Counted from the stretch's first letter, positions 49,701 through 62,895 are shown. The stretch: 64,000 nt of DNA from Crossaster papposus (GCA_037893245.1 JBAIAA010000788.1:62001-126000); one strand, 5' to 3'. Notes: generated by a model not told the origin, from the sequence alone. Numbers and translations are program-made.

Positions 49701-50398
49701 ATTCACGTATCTCACTCATCCTGCTCATAAGGAACAGCAGAGGTAGAAGACAGAGATAGAGTATATCCACGTGTCTCACTCAGCCTGCTCAGAAGGAACA
49801 TCAGAGGTAGAAGACAGAGAGAGAGTATATCCACGTGTCTGATCTACACCTCACTCAGCCTGCTCAGAAGGAACAGCAGAGGTAGAATGCAGAGATAGAG
49901 TATATCCAAGTGTCTGATCTACAGCTCACCCAGCCTGTTCAGAAGTAACAGCAGAGGTAGAAGACAGAGATAAAGTATATCCACGTGTCTCACTCAGCCT
50001 GCTCAGAAGGAACAGCAGAGGTAAAAGAAAGAGAAAGAGTATCCACGTGTCTGATCTACACCTCACTCAGCCAGATCAGAAGGAACAGCAGAGGTAGAAG
50101 ACAGAGATAGAGTATATCCACGTGTCTGATCTACACCTCACTCAGCCTGCTCAGAAGGAACACCAGAGGTAGAAGACAGAGATAGAGTATATTCACGTAT
50201 CTCACTCAGCCTGCTCATAAGGAACAGCAGAGGTAGAAGACAGATATAGAGTATATCCACGTGTCTCATTCAGCCTGCTCAGAAGGAACAGCAGAGGTAG
50301 ACGTCAGATATAGAGTATATCCACGTGTCTGATCTACACCTCACTCAGCCTGCTCAGAAGGAACAGCAGATGTAGAAGACAGAGATAGAGTATATCCA
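46707..50398 (+). repeat. HOR family D, copy 2 (3,692 bp)
   Basis: It is collinear with copy 1 over its whole length. I found only about three differences by eye: near 43,486/47,178 (CACGTATC against CACGTGTC), 45,256/48,948 (TATATCCACTT against TATATTCACTT) and 46,281/49,973 (GATAGAG against GATAAAG). That is of order 0.1 % divergence. Shared private marks include GGTATATCC, CATTCAGGCTGATC, GTCCGATC, GTATGTCC, ACCTCCCTC and GTAGACGTCAG. It is the youngest large duplication in the window, if not an assembly error. Confidence 0.9.
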
Positions 50399-50915
50399 CG
50401 TGTCTCACTCAGCCTGCTCAGAAGGAACAGCAGAGGTAGAAGACAGAGATAGAGTATATCCACGTGTCTCACTCAGCCTGCTCAGAAGGAACAGCAGAGG
50501 TAGAAGGCAGAGATATAGTATATCCAAGTGTCTGATCTACACCTCACTCAGCCTGCTCAGAAGGAACAGCAGAGGTAGAAGGCAGAGATAGAGTATATCC
50601 ACGTGTCTCACTCAGCCTGCTCAGAAGGAACAGCAGAGGTAGAAGACAGATATAGAGTATATCCACGTGTCTGATCTACACCTCACTCAGCCTGCTCAGA
50701 AGGAACAGCAGATGTAGAAGACAGAGATAGAGTATATCCACGTGTCTCACTCAGCCTGCTCAGAAGGAACAGCAGAGGTAGAAGACAGAGATAGAGTATA
50801 TCCACGTGTCTCACTCAGCCTCCTCAGAATCAACAGCAGAGGCAGAAGGCAGAGATATAGTATATCCAAGTGTCTGATCTACACCTCACTCAGCCTGCTC
50901 AGAAGGAACAGCAGA
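50297..50915 (+). repeat. Segment shared with 60,695-61,313
   Basis: The rare GTAGACGTCAG monomer starts at 50297 and at 60695. The following S, S, P, S order with CAGCCTCCTCAG and GAGGCAGAAGGC (50,818-50,850) reappears at an offset of 10,398 bp. Upstream, CTACAGCTCACCCAG is shared at an offset of about 10,334 bp, the 64-bp difference being one S monomer. This links the end of D to the A' region and shows where D obtained its last segment. Confidence 0.82.
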
Positions 50916-51759
50916 GGTAGAAGGCAGAGATAGAGTATATCCACGTGTCTCACTCAGCCTGCTCAGAAGGAACAGCAGAGGTACAAGAAAGAGAAAGAGT
51001 ATCCACGTGTCTGATCTACACCTCACTCAGCCTGATCAGAAGGAACAGCAGAGGTAGAAGACAGAGATAGAGTATATCCACGTGTCTGATCTACACCTCA
51101 CTCAGCCTGCTCAGAAGGAACAGCACAGGTAGAAGACAGAGATAGAGTATATCCACGTGTCTGATCTACACCTCAATCAGCCTGCTCAGAAGGAACAGCA
51201 GAGGTAGAAGACAGAGATAGAGTATATCCACGAGTCTCATTCAGCCTGCTCAGAAGGAACAGCAGAGGTAGAAGACAGAGATATAGTATATTCACGTATC
51301 TCACTCATCCTGCTCATAAGGAACAGCATAGGTAAAAGACAGAGATAGAGTATATCCACGTGTCTCACTCAGCCTGCTCAGAAGGAACACCAGAGGTAGA
51401 AGACAGAGATAGAGTATATCCACGTGTCTGATCTACACCTCACTCAGCCTGATCAGAAGGAACAGCAGAGGTAGAAGACAGAGATAGAGTATATCCACGT
51501 GTCTGATCTACACCTTACTCAGCCTGCTCAGAAGGAACAGCAAAGGTAGAAGACAGAGATAGAGTATATCCACATGTCTGATCTACACCTCACTCAGCCT
51601 GCTCAGAAGGAACAGCACAGGTAGAAGACAGAGAAAGAGTATATCCACGTGTCTGATCTACACCTCACTCAGCCTGCTCATAAGGAACAGCAGAGGTAGC
51701 AGACAGATATAGAGTATATCCACGTGTCTCACTCAGCCTGCTCAGAAGGAACAGCAGAA
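50916..51759 (+). repeat. A'-type monomers, T at 51268
   Basis: This is ordinary A-type satellite: a GTACAAGAAAGAG K-like monomer at 50981, AATCAGCCTG, E, T at 51268, GTAAAAGACAG, ACACCAG monomers, then CACATGTC near 51,574. C marks (AGAAAGAAC, TATTCACTTATC) are gone from here on. No other feature is present. Confidence 0.75.
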
Positions 51760-53770
51760 GTAGAAGACAGATATATAGTATATCCTCGTGTCTGATCTAC
51801 ACCTCACTCAGCCTGCTCAGAAGGAACAGCAGATGTAGAAGACAGAGATAGAGTATATCCACGTGTCTCACTCAGCCTGCTCAGAAGGAACAGCAGAGGT
51901 AGAAGACAGAGATAGAGTATATCCACGTGTCTCACTCAGCCTGCTCAGAATGAATAGCAGAGGTAGAAGGCAGATATATAGTATATCCAAGTGTCTGATC
52001 TACACCTCACTCAGCCTGATCAGAAGGAACAGCAGGTAGAAGGCAGAGATAGAGTATATCCACGTATCTCACTCAGCCTGCTCAGAAGGAACAGCAGAGG
52101 TAAAAGAAAGAGAAAGAGTATCCACGTGTCTGATCTACACCTCACTCAGCCTGATCAGAAGGAACAGCAGAGGTAGAAGACAGAGATAGAGTATATCCAC
52201 GTGTCTGATCTACACCTCACTCAGCCTGCTCAGAAGGAACAGCACAGGTAGAAGACAGAGATAGAGTATATCCACGTGTCTGATCTACACCTCAATCAGC
52301 CTGCTCAGAAGGAACAGCAGAGGTAGAAGACAGAGATAGAGTATATCCACGAGTCTCATTCAGCCTGCTCAGAAGGAACAGAAGAGGTAGAAGACAGAGA
52401 TATAGTATATTCACGTATCTCACTCATTCTGCTCATAAGGAACAGCATAGGTAAAATACAGAGATAGAGTATATCCACGTGTCTCACTCAGCCTGCTCAG
52501 AAGGAACACCAGAGGTATAAGACAGAGAAAGAGTATATCCACGTGTCTGATCTACACCTCACTCAGCCTGCTCAGAAGGAACACCAGAGGTAGAAGAAAG
52601 AGATAGAGTATATCCACGTGTCTCACTCAGCCTGCTCAGAAGGAACAGCAGAGGTAGAAGACAGAGATAGAGTATATCCACGTGTCTCACTCAGCCTGCT
52701 CAGAAGAAACAGCAGAGGTAGAAGGCAGAGATATAGTATATCCAAGTGTCTGATCTACACCTCACTCAGCCTGCTCAGAAGGAACAGCAGAGGTAGAAGG
52801 CAGAGATAGAGTATATCCACGTGTCTCACTCAGCCTGCTCAGAAGGAACAGCAGAAGTAGAAGACAGATATATAGTATATCCTCGTGTCTGATCTACACC
52901 TCACTCAGCCTGCTCAGAAGGAACAGCAGATGTAGAAGACAGAGATAGAGTATATCCACGTGTCTCACTCAGCCTGCTCAGAAGGAACAGCAGAGGTAGA
53001 AGACAGAGATAGAGTATATCCACGTGTCTCACTCAGCCTGCTCAGAATGAATAGCAGAGGTAGAAGGCAGATATATAGTATATCCAAGTGTCTGATCTAC
53101 ACCTCACTCAGCCTGATCAGAAGGAACAGCAGGTAGAAGGCAGAGATAGAGTATATCCACGTATCTCACTCAGCCTGCTCAGAAGGAACAGCAGAGGTAA
53201 AAGAAAGAGAAAGAGTATCCACGTGTCTGATCTACACCTCACTCAGCCTGATCAGAAGGAACAGCAGAGGTAGAAGACAGAGATAGAGTATATCCACGTG
53301 TCTGATCTACACCTCACTCAGCCTGCTCAGAAGGAACAGCACAGGTAGAAGACAGAGATAGAGTATATCCACGTGTCTGATCTACACCTCAATCAGCCTG
53401 CTCAGAAGGAACAGCAGAGGTAGAAGACAGAGATAGAGTATATCCACGAGTCTCATTCAGCCTGCTCAGAAGGAACAGAAGAGGTAGAAGACAGAGATAT
53501 AGTATATTCAGGTATCTCACTCATTCTGCTCATAAGGAACAGCATAGGTAAAATACAGAGATAGAGTATATCCACGTGTCTCACTCAGCCTGCTCAGAAG
53601 GAACACCAGAGGTAGAAGACAGAGAAAGAGTATATCTACGTGTCTGATCTACACCTCACTCAGCCTGCTCAGAAGGAACACCAGAGGTAGAAGAAAGAGA
53701 TAGAGTATATCCACGTGTCTCACTCAGCCTGCTCAGAAGGAACAGCAAAGGTAGAAGACAGAGATAGAGT
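51760..53770 (+). repeat. 1,097-bp tandem duplication
   Basis: Copies 51,760-52,856 and 52,857-about 53,770 are offset by 1,097 bp. Shared private marks are TATCCTCGTG (51,781 and 52,878), AGCAGGTAG (52,030 and 53,127), and CATTCTGCTCATAAGG (52,425 and 53,522). T monomers at 52387 and 53484 give the same spacing. The second copy is incomplete and diverges near 53,750-53,780. Differences include GTATAAGAC near 52,515 against GTAGAAGAC. Confidence 0.85.
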
Positions 53771-55685
53771 ATATTCACGTATCTCACTCAGCCTGCTCAT
53801 AAGGAACAGCAGAGGTAGAAGACAGATATAGAGTATATCCACGTGTCTCACTCAGCCTGCTCAGAAGGAACAGCAGAGGTAGAAGAAAGAGATAGAGTAT
53901 ATCCACGTGTCTGATCTACACCTCACTCAGCCTGATCAGAAGGAACAGCAGAGGTAGAAGACAGAGATAGAGTATATCCACGTGTCTGATCTACACCTCA
54001 CTCAGCCTGATCAGAAGGAACAGCAGAGGTAGAAGACAGAGATAGAGTATATCCACGTGTCTGATCTACACCTCACTCAGCCTGCTCAGAAGGAACAGCA
54101 CAGGTAGAAGACAGAGATAGAGTATATCCACGTGTCTGATCTACACCTCACTCAGCCTGCTCAGAAGGAACAGCAGAGGTAGAAGACAGAGATAGAGTAT
54201 ATCCACGAGTCTCATTCAGCCTGCTCAGAAGGAACAGCAGAGGTAGAAGACAGAAATATAGTATATTCACGTATCTCACTCATCCTGCTCATAAGGAACA
54301 GCAGAGGTAGAAGACAGAGATAGAGTATATCCACGTGTCTGATCTACACCTCACTCAGCCTGCCCAGAAGGAACAGCAGAGGTAGAAGACAGAGATAGAG
54401 TATATCCACGTGTCTCACTCAGCCTGCTCAGAAGGAACAGCAGATGTAGAAGACAGAGATAGAGTATATTTACGTATCTCACTCAGCCTGCTTAGAAGGA
54501 ACAGCAGAGGTAGAAGACAGAGATAGAGTATATCCACGTGTCTCACTCAGCCTGCTCAGAAGGAACAGCAGAGGTAGAAGAAAGAGATAGAGTATATCCA
54601 CGTGTCTGATCTACACCTCACTCAGCCTGATCAGAAGGAACAGCAGAGGTAGAAGACAGAGATAGAGTATATCCACGTGTCTGATCTACACCTCACTCAG
54701 CCTGATCAGAAGGAACAGCAGAGGTAGAAGACAGAGATAGAGTATATCCACGTGTCTGATCTACACCTCACTCAGCCTGCTCAGAAGGAACAGCACAGGT
54801 AGAAGACAGAGATAGAGTATATCCACGTGTCTGATCTACACCTCACTCAGCCTGCTCAGAAGGAACAGCAGAGGTAGAAGACAGAGATAGAGTATATCCA
54901 CGAGTCTCATTCAGCCTGCTCAGAAGGAACAGCAGAGGTAGAAGACAGAGATATAGTATATTCACGTATCTCACTCATCCTGCTCATAAGGAACAGCAGA
55001 GGTAGAAGACAGAGATAGAGTATATCCACGTGTCTGATCTACACCTCACTCAGCCTGCCCAGAAGGAACAGCAGAGGTAGAAGACAGAGATAGAGTATAT
55101 CCACGTGTCTCACTCAGCCTGCTCAGAAGGAACAGCAGATGTAGAAGACAGAGATAGAGTATATTCACGTATCTCACTCAGCCTGCTCATAAGGAACAGC
55201 AGAGGTAGAAGACAGATATAGAGTATATCCACGTGTCTCACTCAGCCTGCTCAGAAGGAACAGCAGAGGTAGAAGACAGATATAGAGTATATCCACGTGT
55301 CTCACTCAGCCTGCTCAGAAGGAACAGCAGAGGTAGAAGGCAGAGATAGAGTATATCCACGTGTCTCACTCAGCCTGCTCAGAAGGAACAGCAGAGGTAG
55401 AAGAAAGAGATCGAGTATATCCACGTGTCTGATCTACACCTCACTCAGCCTGATCAGACGGAACAGCAGAGGTAGAAGACAGAGATAGAGTATATCCACG
55501 TGTCTGATCTACACCTCACTCAACCTGCTCAGAAGGAACAGCACAGGTAGAAGACAGAGATAGAGTATATCCACGTGTCTGATCTACACCTCACTCAGCC
55601 TGCTCAGAAGGAACAGCAGAGGTAGAAGACAGAGATAGAGTATATCCACGAGTCTCATTCAGCCTGCTCAGAAGGAACAGCAGAG
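53771..55685 (+). repeat. A'-type HOR cycles (759, 695, 748 bp)
   Basis: T at 54243 and 54938 bound cycles that resemble 4,250-5,700 in copy 1 of family A, with CTGCCCAGAAGG, CTGCTTAGAAGG and GATCGAG as shared marks. The 748-bp cycle exceeds the 684-bp A cycle by exactly one 64-bp monomer. A repeated 695-bp arrangement suggests a local duplication within A'. Confidence 0.75.
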
Positions 55686-57203
55686 GTAGAAGACAGAGAT
55701 ATAGTATATTCACGTATCTCACTCATCCTGCTCATAAGGAACAGCAGAGGTAGAAGACAGAGATAGAGTATATCCACGTGTCTGATCTACACCTCACTCA
55801 GCCTGCCCAGAAGGAACAGCAGAGGTAGAAGACAGAGATAGAGTATATCCACGTGTCTCACTCAGCCTGCTCAGAAGGAACAGCAGATGTAGAAGACAGA
55901 GATAGAGTATATTCACGTATCTCACTCAGCCTGCTTAGAAGGAACAGCAGAGGTAGAAGACAGAGATAGAGTATATCCACGTGTCTCACTCAGCCTGCTC
56001 AGAAGGAACAGCAGAGGTAGAAGAAAGAGATAGAGTATATCCACGTGTCTGATCTACACCTCACTCAGCCTGATCAGAAGGAACAGCAGAGGTAGAAGAC
56101 AGAGATAGAGTATATCCACGTGTCTGATCTACACCTCACTCAGCCTGATCAGAAGGAACAGCAGAGGTAGAAGACAGAGATAGAGTATATCCACGTGTCT
56201 GATCTACACCTCACTCAGCCTGCTCAGAAGGAACAGCACAGGTAGAAGACAGAGATAGAGTATATCCACGTGTCTGATCTACACCTCACTCAGCCTGCTC
56301 AGAAGGAACAGCAGAGGTAGAAGACAGAGATAGAGTATATCCACGAGTCTCATTCAGCCTGCTCAGAAGGAACAGCAGAGGTAGAAGACAGAGATATAGT
56401 ATATTCACGTATCTCACTCATCCTGCTCATAAGGAACAGCAGAGGTAGAAGACAGAGATAGAGTATATCCACGTGTCTGATCTACACCTCACTCAGCCTG
56501 CCCAGAAGGAACAGCAGAGGTAGAAGACAGAGATAGAGTATATCCACGTGTCTCACTCAGCCTGCTCAGAAGGAACAGCAGATGTAGAAGACAGAGATAG
56601 AGTATATTCACGTATCTCACTCAGCCTGCTCATAAGGAACAGCAGAGGTAGAAGACAGATATAGAGTATATCCACGTGTCTCACTCAGCCTGCTCAGAAG
56701 GAACAGCAGAGGTAGAAGACAGATATAGAGTATATCCACGTGTCTCACTCAGCCTGCTCAGAAGGAACAGCAGAGGTAGAAGGCAGAGATATAGTATATC
56801 CAAGTGTCTGATCTACACCTCACTCAGCCTGCTCAGAAGGAACAGCAGAGGTAGAAGGCAGAGATAGAGTATATCCACGTGTCTCACTCAGCCTGCTCAG
56901 AAGGAACAGCAGAGGTAGAAGAAAGAGATCGAGTATATCCACGTGTCTGATCTACACCTCACTCAGCCTGATCAGACGGAACAGCAGAGGTAGAAGACAG
57001 AGATAGAGTATATCCACGTGTCTGATCTACACCTCACTCAACCTGCTCAGAAGGAACAGCACAGGTAGAAGACAGAGATAGAGTATATCCACGTGTCTGA
57101 TCTACACCTCACTCAGCCTGCTCAGAAGGAACAGCAGAGGTAGAAGACAGAGATAGAGTACATCCACGTGTCTCATTCAGCCTGCTCAGAAGGAACAGCA
57201 GAG
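55686..57203 (+). repeat. A' block collinear with 4,686-6,203
   Basis: T spacing 695 and 823 bp and monomer order match the end of A copy 1 at a constant offset of 51,000 bp. Several substitutions present at 5.36-5.95 kb (AGAGGG, GAACTGCAG, CGACGTG, GATGTAC) are absent here, so the left copy has gained its own changes. That two blocks 51 kb apart remain collinear shows B, C and D lie between pieces of one original HOR series. Confidence 0.83.
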
Positions 57204-58858
57204 GTAGAAGACAGAGATATAGTATATTCACGTATCTCACTCATCCTGCTCATAAGGAACAGCAGAGGTAGAAGACAGAGATAGAGTATATCCACGTGTC
57301 TCACTCAGCCTGCTCAGAAGGAACATCAGAGGTAGAAGACAGAGATAGAGTATATCCACGTGTCTCACTCAGCCTGCTCAGAAGGAACAGCAGAGGTAGA
57401 AGAAAGAGATAGAGTATATCCACGTGTCTGATCTACACCTCACCCAGCCTGATCAGAAGGAACAGCAGAGGTAGAAGACAGAGATAGAGTATATCCACGT
57501 GTCTGATCTACACCTCACTCAGCCTGATCAGAAGGAACAGCAGAGGTAGAAGACAGAGATAGAGTATATCCACGTGTCTCACTCAGCCTGCTCAGAAGGA
57601 ATAGCAGAGGTAGAAGGCAGATATATAGTATATCCAAGTGTCTGATCTACACCTCACTCAGCCTGATCAGAAGGAACAGCAGAGGTAGAAGGCAGAGATA
57701 GAGTATATCCACGTGTCTCACTCAGCCTGCTCAGAAGGAACAGCAGAGGTAAAAGAAAGAGAAAGAGTATCCACGTGTCTGATCTACACCTCACTCAGCC
57801 TGATCAGAAGGAACAGCAGAGGTAGAAGACAGAGATAGAGTATATCCACGTGTCTGATCTACACCTCACTCAGCCTGCTCAGAAGGAACAGCACAGGTAG
57901 AAGACAGAGATAGAGTATATCCACGTGTCTGATCTACACCTCAATCAGCATGCTCAGAAGGAACAGCAGAGGTAGAAGACAGAGATAGAGTATATCCACG
58001 AGTCTCATTCAGCCTGCTCAGAAGGAACAGCAGAGGTAGAAGACAGAGATATAGTATATTCACGTATCTCACTCATCCTGCTCATAAGGAACAGCATAGG
58101 TAAAAGACAGAGATAGAGTATATCCACGTGTCTCACTCAGCCTGCTCAGAAGGAACACCAGAGGTAGAAGACAGAGATAGAGTATATCCACGTGTCTGAT
58201 CTACACCTCACTCAGCCTGCTCAGAAGGAACACCAGAGGTAGAAGAAAGAGATAGATTATATCCACGTGTCTCACTCAGCCTGCTCAGAAGGAACAGCAG
58301 AGGTAGAAGACAGAGATAGAGTATATTCACGTATCTCACTCAGCCTGCTCATAAGGAACAGCAGAGGTAGAAGACAGATATAGAGTATATCCACGTGTCT
58401 CACTCAGCCTGCTCAGAAGGAACAGCAGAGGTAGAAGAAAGAGATAGAGTATATCCACGTGTCTGATCTACACCTCACTCAGCCTGATCAGAAGGAACAG
58501 CAGAGGTAGAAGACAGAGATAGAGTATATCCACGTGTCTGATCTACACCTCACTCAGCCTGATCAGAAGGAACAGCAGAGGTAGAAGACAGAGATAGAGT
58601 ATATCCACGTGTCTGATCTACACCTCACTCAGCCTGCTCAGAAGGAACAGCACAGGTAGAAGACAGAGATAGAGTATATCCACGTGTCTGATCTACACCT
58701 CACTCAGCCTGCTCAGAAGGAACAGCAGAGGTAGAAGACAGAGATAGAGTATATCCACGAGTCTCATTCAGCCTGCTCAGAAGGAACAGCAGAGGTAGAA
58801 GACAGAGATATAGTATATTCACGTATCTCACTCATCCTGCTCATAAGGAACAGCAGAG
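57204..58858 (+). repeat. A' block collinear with 6,685-8,339
   Basis: T spacing 832 and 759 bp and the marks CACCCAGCCTG, AATAGCAG, AATCAGCATGCTC and GATTATATCC match A copy 2 at an offset of 50,519 bp. Together with the previous block, the offset drops by exactly 481 bp at this T. The 481-bp seven-monomer cycle present at 1-481 and 6204-6684 is therefore missing here. Confidence 0.84.
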
Positions 58859-61400
58859 GTAGAAGACAGAGATAGAGTATATCCACGTGTCTCACTCAGC
58901 CTGCTCAGAAGGAACACCAGAGGTAGAAGACAGAGATAGAGTATATCCACGTGTCTGATCTACACCTCACTCAGCCTGCTCAGAAGGAACAGCAGAGGTA
59001 GAAGACAGAGATAGAGTATATCCACGTGTCTCACTCAGCCTGCTCAGAAGGAACAGCAGAGGTAGAAGGCAGAGATAGAGTATATCCACGTGTCTCACTC
59101 AGCCTGCTCAGAAGGAACAGCAGAGGTAGAAGAAAGAGATCGAGTATATCCACGTGTCTGATCTACACCTCACTCAGCCTGATCAGACGGAACAGCACAG
59201 GTAGAAGGCAGAGATATAGTATATCCAAGTGTCTGATCTACACCTCACTCAGCCTGCTCAGAAGGAACAGCAGAGGTAGAAGGCAGAGATAGAGTATATC
59301 CACGTGTCTCACTCAGCCTGCTCAGAAGGAACAGCAGATGTTGAAGACAGAGATAGAGTATATCCACGAGTCTCATTCAGCCTGCTCAGAAGGAACAGCA
59401 GAGGTAGAAGACAGAGATATAGTATATTCACGTATCTCACTCATCCTGCTCATAAGGAACAGCATAGGTAAAATACAGAGATAGAGTATATCCACGTGTC
59501 TCACTCAGCCTGCTCAGAAGGAACACCAGAGGTAGAAGACAGAGATAGAGTATGTCCACGTGTCTGATCTACACCTCACTCAGCCTGCTCAGAAGGAACA
59601 CCAGAGGTAGAAGAAAGAGATAGAGTATATCCACGTGTCTCACTCAGCCTGCTCAGAAGGAACAGCAGAAGTAGAAGACAGATATATAGTATATCCACGT
59701 GTCTGATCTACACGTCACTCAGCCTGCTCAGAAGGAACAGTAGATGTAGAAGACAGAGATAGAGTATATCCACGTGTCTCACTCAGCCTGCTCAGAAGGA
59801 ACAGCAGAGGTAGAAGACAGAGATAGAGTATATTCACGTATCTCACTCAGCTTGCTCATAAGGAACAGCAGAGGTAGAAGACAGATATAGAGTATATCCA
59901 CGTGTCTCACTCAGCCTGCTCATAAGGAACAGCAGAGGTAGAAGACAGATATAGAGTATATCCACGTGTCTGATCTACACCTCACTCAGCCTGCTTAGAA
60001 GGAACAGCAGATGTAGAAGACAGAGATAGAGTATATCCACGTGTCTCACTCAGCCTGCTCAGAAGGAACAGCAGAGGTAGAAGACAGAGATAGAGTATAT
60101 CCACGTGTCTCACTCAGCCTGCTCAGAAGGAACAGCAGAGGTAGAAGGCAGAGATATAGTATATCCAAGTGTCTGATCTACACCTCACTCAGCCTGCTCA
60201 GAAGGAACAGCAGAGGTAGAAGGCAGAGATAGAGTATATCCAAGTGTCTGATCTACAGCTCACCCAGCCTGCTCAGAAGTAACAGCAGAGGTAGAAGACA
60301 GAGATAGAGTATATCCACGTGTCTCACTCAGCCTGCTCAGAAGGAACAGCAGAGGTAAAAGAAAGAGAAAGAGTATCCACGTGTCTGATCTACACCTCAC
60401 TCAGCCAGATCAGAAGGAACAGCAGAGGTAGAAGACAGAGATAGAGTATATCCACGTGTCTGATCTACACCTCACTCAGCCTGCTCAGAAGGAACACCAG
60501 AGGTAGAAGACAGAGATAGAGTATATCCACGTGTCTCACTCAGCCTGCTCAGAAGGAACAGCAGAGGTAGAAGACAGAGATAGAGTATATTCACGTATCT
60601 CACTCAGCCTGCTCATAAGGAACAGCAGAGGTAGAAGACAGATATAGAGTATATCCACGTGTCTCATTCAGCCTGCTCAGAAGGAACAGCAGAGGTAGAC
60701 GTCAGATATAGAGTATATCCACGTGTCTGATCTACACCTCACTCAGCCTGCTCAGAAGGAACAGCAGATGTAGAAGACAGAGATAGAGTATATCCACGTG
60801 TCTCACTCAGCCTGCTCAGAAGGAACAGCAGAGGTAGAAGACAGAGATAGAGTATATCCACGTGTCTCACTCAGCCTGCTCAGAAGGAACAGCAGAGGTA
60901 GAAGGCAGAGATATAGTATATCCAAGTGTCTGATCTACACCTCACTCAGCCTGCTCAGAAGGAACAGCAGAGGTAGAAGGCAGAGATAGAGTATATCCAC
61001 GTGTCTCACTCAGCCTGCTCAGAAGGAACAGCAGAGGTAGAAGACAGATATAGAGTATATCCACGTGTCTGATCTACACCTCACTCAGCCTGCTCAGAAG
61101 GAACAGCAGATGTAGAAGACAGAGATAGAGTATATCCACGTGTCTCACTCAGCCTGCTCAGAAGGAACAGCAGAGGTAGAAGACAGAGATAGAGTATATC
61201 CACGTGTCTCACTCAGCCTCCTCAGAAGGAACAGCAGAGGCAGAAGGCAGAGATATAGTATATCCAAGTGTCTGATCTACACCTCACTCAGCCTGCTCAG
61301 AAGGAACAGCAGAGGTATAAGGCAGAGATAGAGTATATCCACGTGTCTGATCTACACCTTACTCAGCCTGCTCAGAAGGAACAGCAAAGGTAGAAGACAG
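58859..61400 (+). repeat. Rearranged A' monomers without regular T
   Basis: After T at 58795 and 59404 there is no T until 62229 (2,825 bp). The stretch contains GATCGAG and GATGTTGAAG (59,338) as in A, GACGTC and CAGCTCACCC as in D, and runs of U monomers. Near 59,150-59,215 an L with CAGACGG is joined to a P monomer in an order not seen elsewhere. That joint yields the longest spurious reading frame in the window (88 codons, 59,026-59,292). Confidence 0.72.
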
Positions 61401-62870
61401 AGATAGAGTATATCCACATGTCTGATCTACACCTCACTCAGCCTGCTCAGAAGGAACAGCACAGGTAGAAGACAGAGAAAGAGTATATCCACGTGTCTGA
61501 TCTACACCTCACTCAGCCTGCTCATAAGGAACAGCAGAGGTAGCAGACAGATATAGGGTATATCCACGTGTCTCACTCAGCCTGCTCAGAAGGAACAGCA
61601 GAAGTAGAAGACAGATATATAGTATATCCACGTGTCTGATCTACACCTCACTCAGCCTGCTCAGAAGGAACAGCAGATGTAGAAGACAGAGATAGAGTAT
61701 ATCCACGTGTCTCACTCAGCCTGCTCAGAAGGAACAGCAGAGGTAGAAGACAGAGATAGAGTATATCCACGTGTCTCACTCAGCCTGCTCAGAATGAATA
61801 GCAGAGGTAGAAGGCAGATATATAGTATATCCAAGTGTCTGATCTACACCTCACTCAGCCTGATCAGAAGGAACAGCAGGTAGAAGGCAGAGATAGAGTA
61901 TATCCACGTATCTCACTCAGCCTGCTCAGAAGGAACAGCAGAGGTAAAAGAAAGAGAAAGAGTATCCACGTGTCTGATCTACACCTCACTCAGCCTGATC
62001 AGAAGGAACAGCAGAGGTACAAGAAAGAGAAAGAGTATCCACGTGTCTGATCTACACCTCACTCAGCCTGCTCAGAAGGAACAGCACAGGTAGAAGACAG
62101 AGATAGAGTATATCCACGTGTCTGATCTACACCTCAATCAGCCTGCTCAGAAGGAACAGCAGAGGTAGAAGACAGAGATAGAGTATATCCACGAGTCTCA
62201 TTCAGCCTGCTCAGAAGGAACAGAAGATGTAGAAGACAGAGATATAGTATATTCACGTATCTCACTCATCCTGCTCATAAGGAACAGCATAGGTAAAATA
62301 CAGAGATAGAGTATATCCACGTGTCTCACTCAGCCTGCTCAGAAGGAACACCAGAGGTAGAAGACAGAGATAGAGTATATCCACGTGTCTGATCTACACC
62401 TCACTCAGCCTGCTCAGAAGGAACACCAGAGGTAGAAGAAAGAGATAGAGTATATCCACGTGTCTCACTCAGCCTGCTCAGAAGGAACAGCAGAGGTAGA
62501 AGACAGAGATAGAGTATATTCACGTATCTCACTCAGCCTGCTCATAAGGAACAGCAGAGGTAGAAGACAGATATAGAGTATATCCACGTGTCTCACTCAG
62601 CCTGCTCAGAAGGAACAGCAGAGGTAGAAGAAAGAGATAGAGTATATCCACGTGTCTGATCTACACCTCACTCAGCCTGATCAGAAGGAACAGCAGAGGT
62701 AGAAGACAGAGATAGAGTATATCCACGTGTCTGATCTACACCTCACTCAGCCTGATCAGAAGGAACAGCAGAGGTAGAAGACAGAGATAGAGTATATCCA
62801 CGTGTCTGATCTACACCTCACTCAGCCTGCTCAGAAGGAACAGCACAGGTAGAAGACAGAGATAGAGTAT
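61401..62870 (+). repeat. A'-type unit, first copy of the 1,420-bp duplication
   Basis: It runs from CACATGTC at 61,415 through T at 62229. Monomers with AGCAGGTAG, GTACAAGAAAGAG, GAACAGAAGATG and GTAAAATACAG match 3.2-4.1 kb of A copy 1 at an offset of 58,227 bp. The same order is repeated immediately downstream with T at 63649. The downstream copy has one S fewer near 63,200, so the offset is 1,484 bp before that point and 1,420 bp after. Confidence 0.8.
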
Positions 62871-62895
62871 AGAGTAGAGTATAGAGATAGAGTAT
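62871..62895 (+). other. 25-bp out-of-register filler at a duplication junction
   Basis: The monomer starting at 62849 is 100 bp long instead of 75. After GATAGAGTAT there are 25 extra bases built from AGAGT, AGAGTAT and AGAGATAGAGTAT fragments, then the normal ATCCACATG resumes. The insertion sits exactly where sequence switches to the second copy of the unit beginning at 61,401. It is the only clear joint I found that breaks monomer length by a non-monomer amount. Confidence 0.88.

Noticed and set aside
59026-59292. Plus-strand reading frames of 61-88 codons beginning SHSACSEGT, including the longest one here
   Set aside because: They are the same 64-bp monomer read in successive frames. 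They start at GTG and continue only where GATATAG, GATCGAG or GATGGAG replaces the TAG in GATAGAG. They have no ribosome-site, splice or homology support and recur wherever that monomer order recurs.
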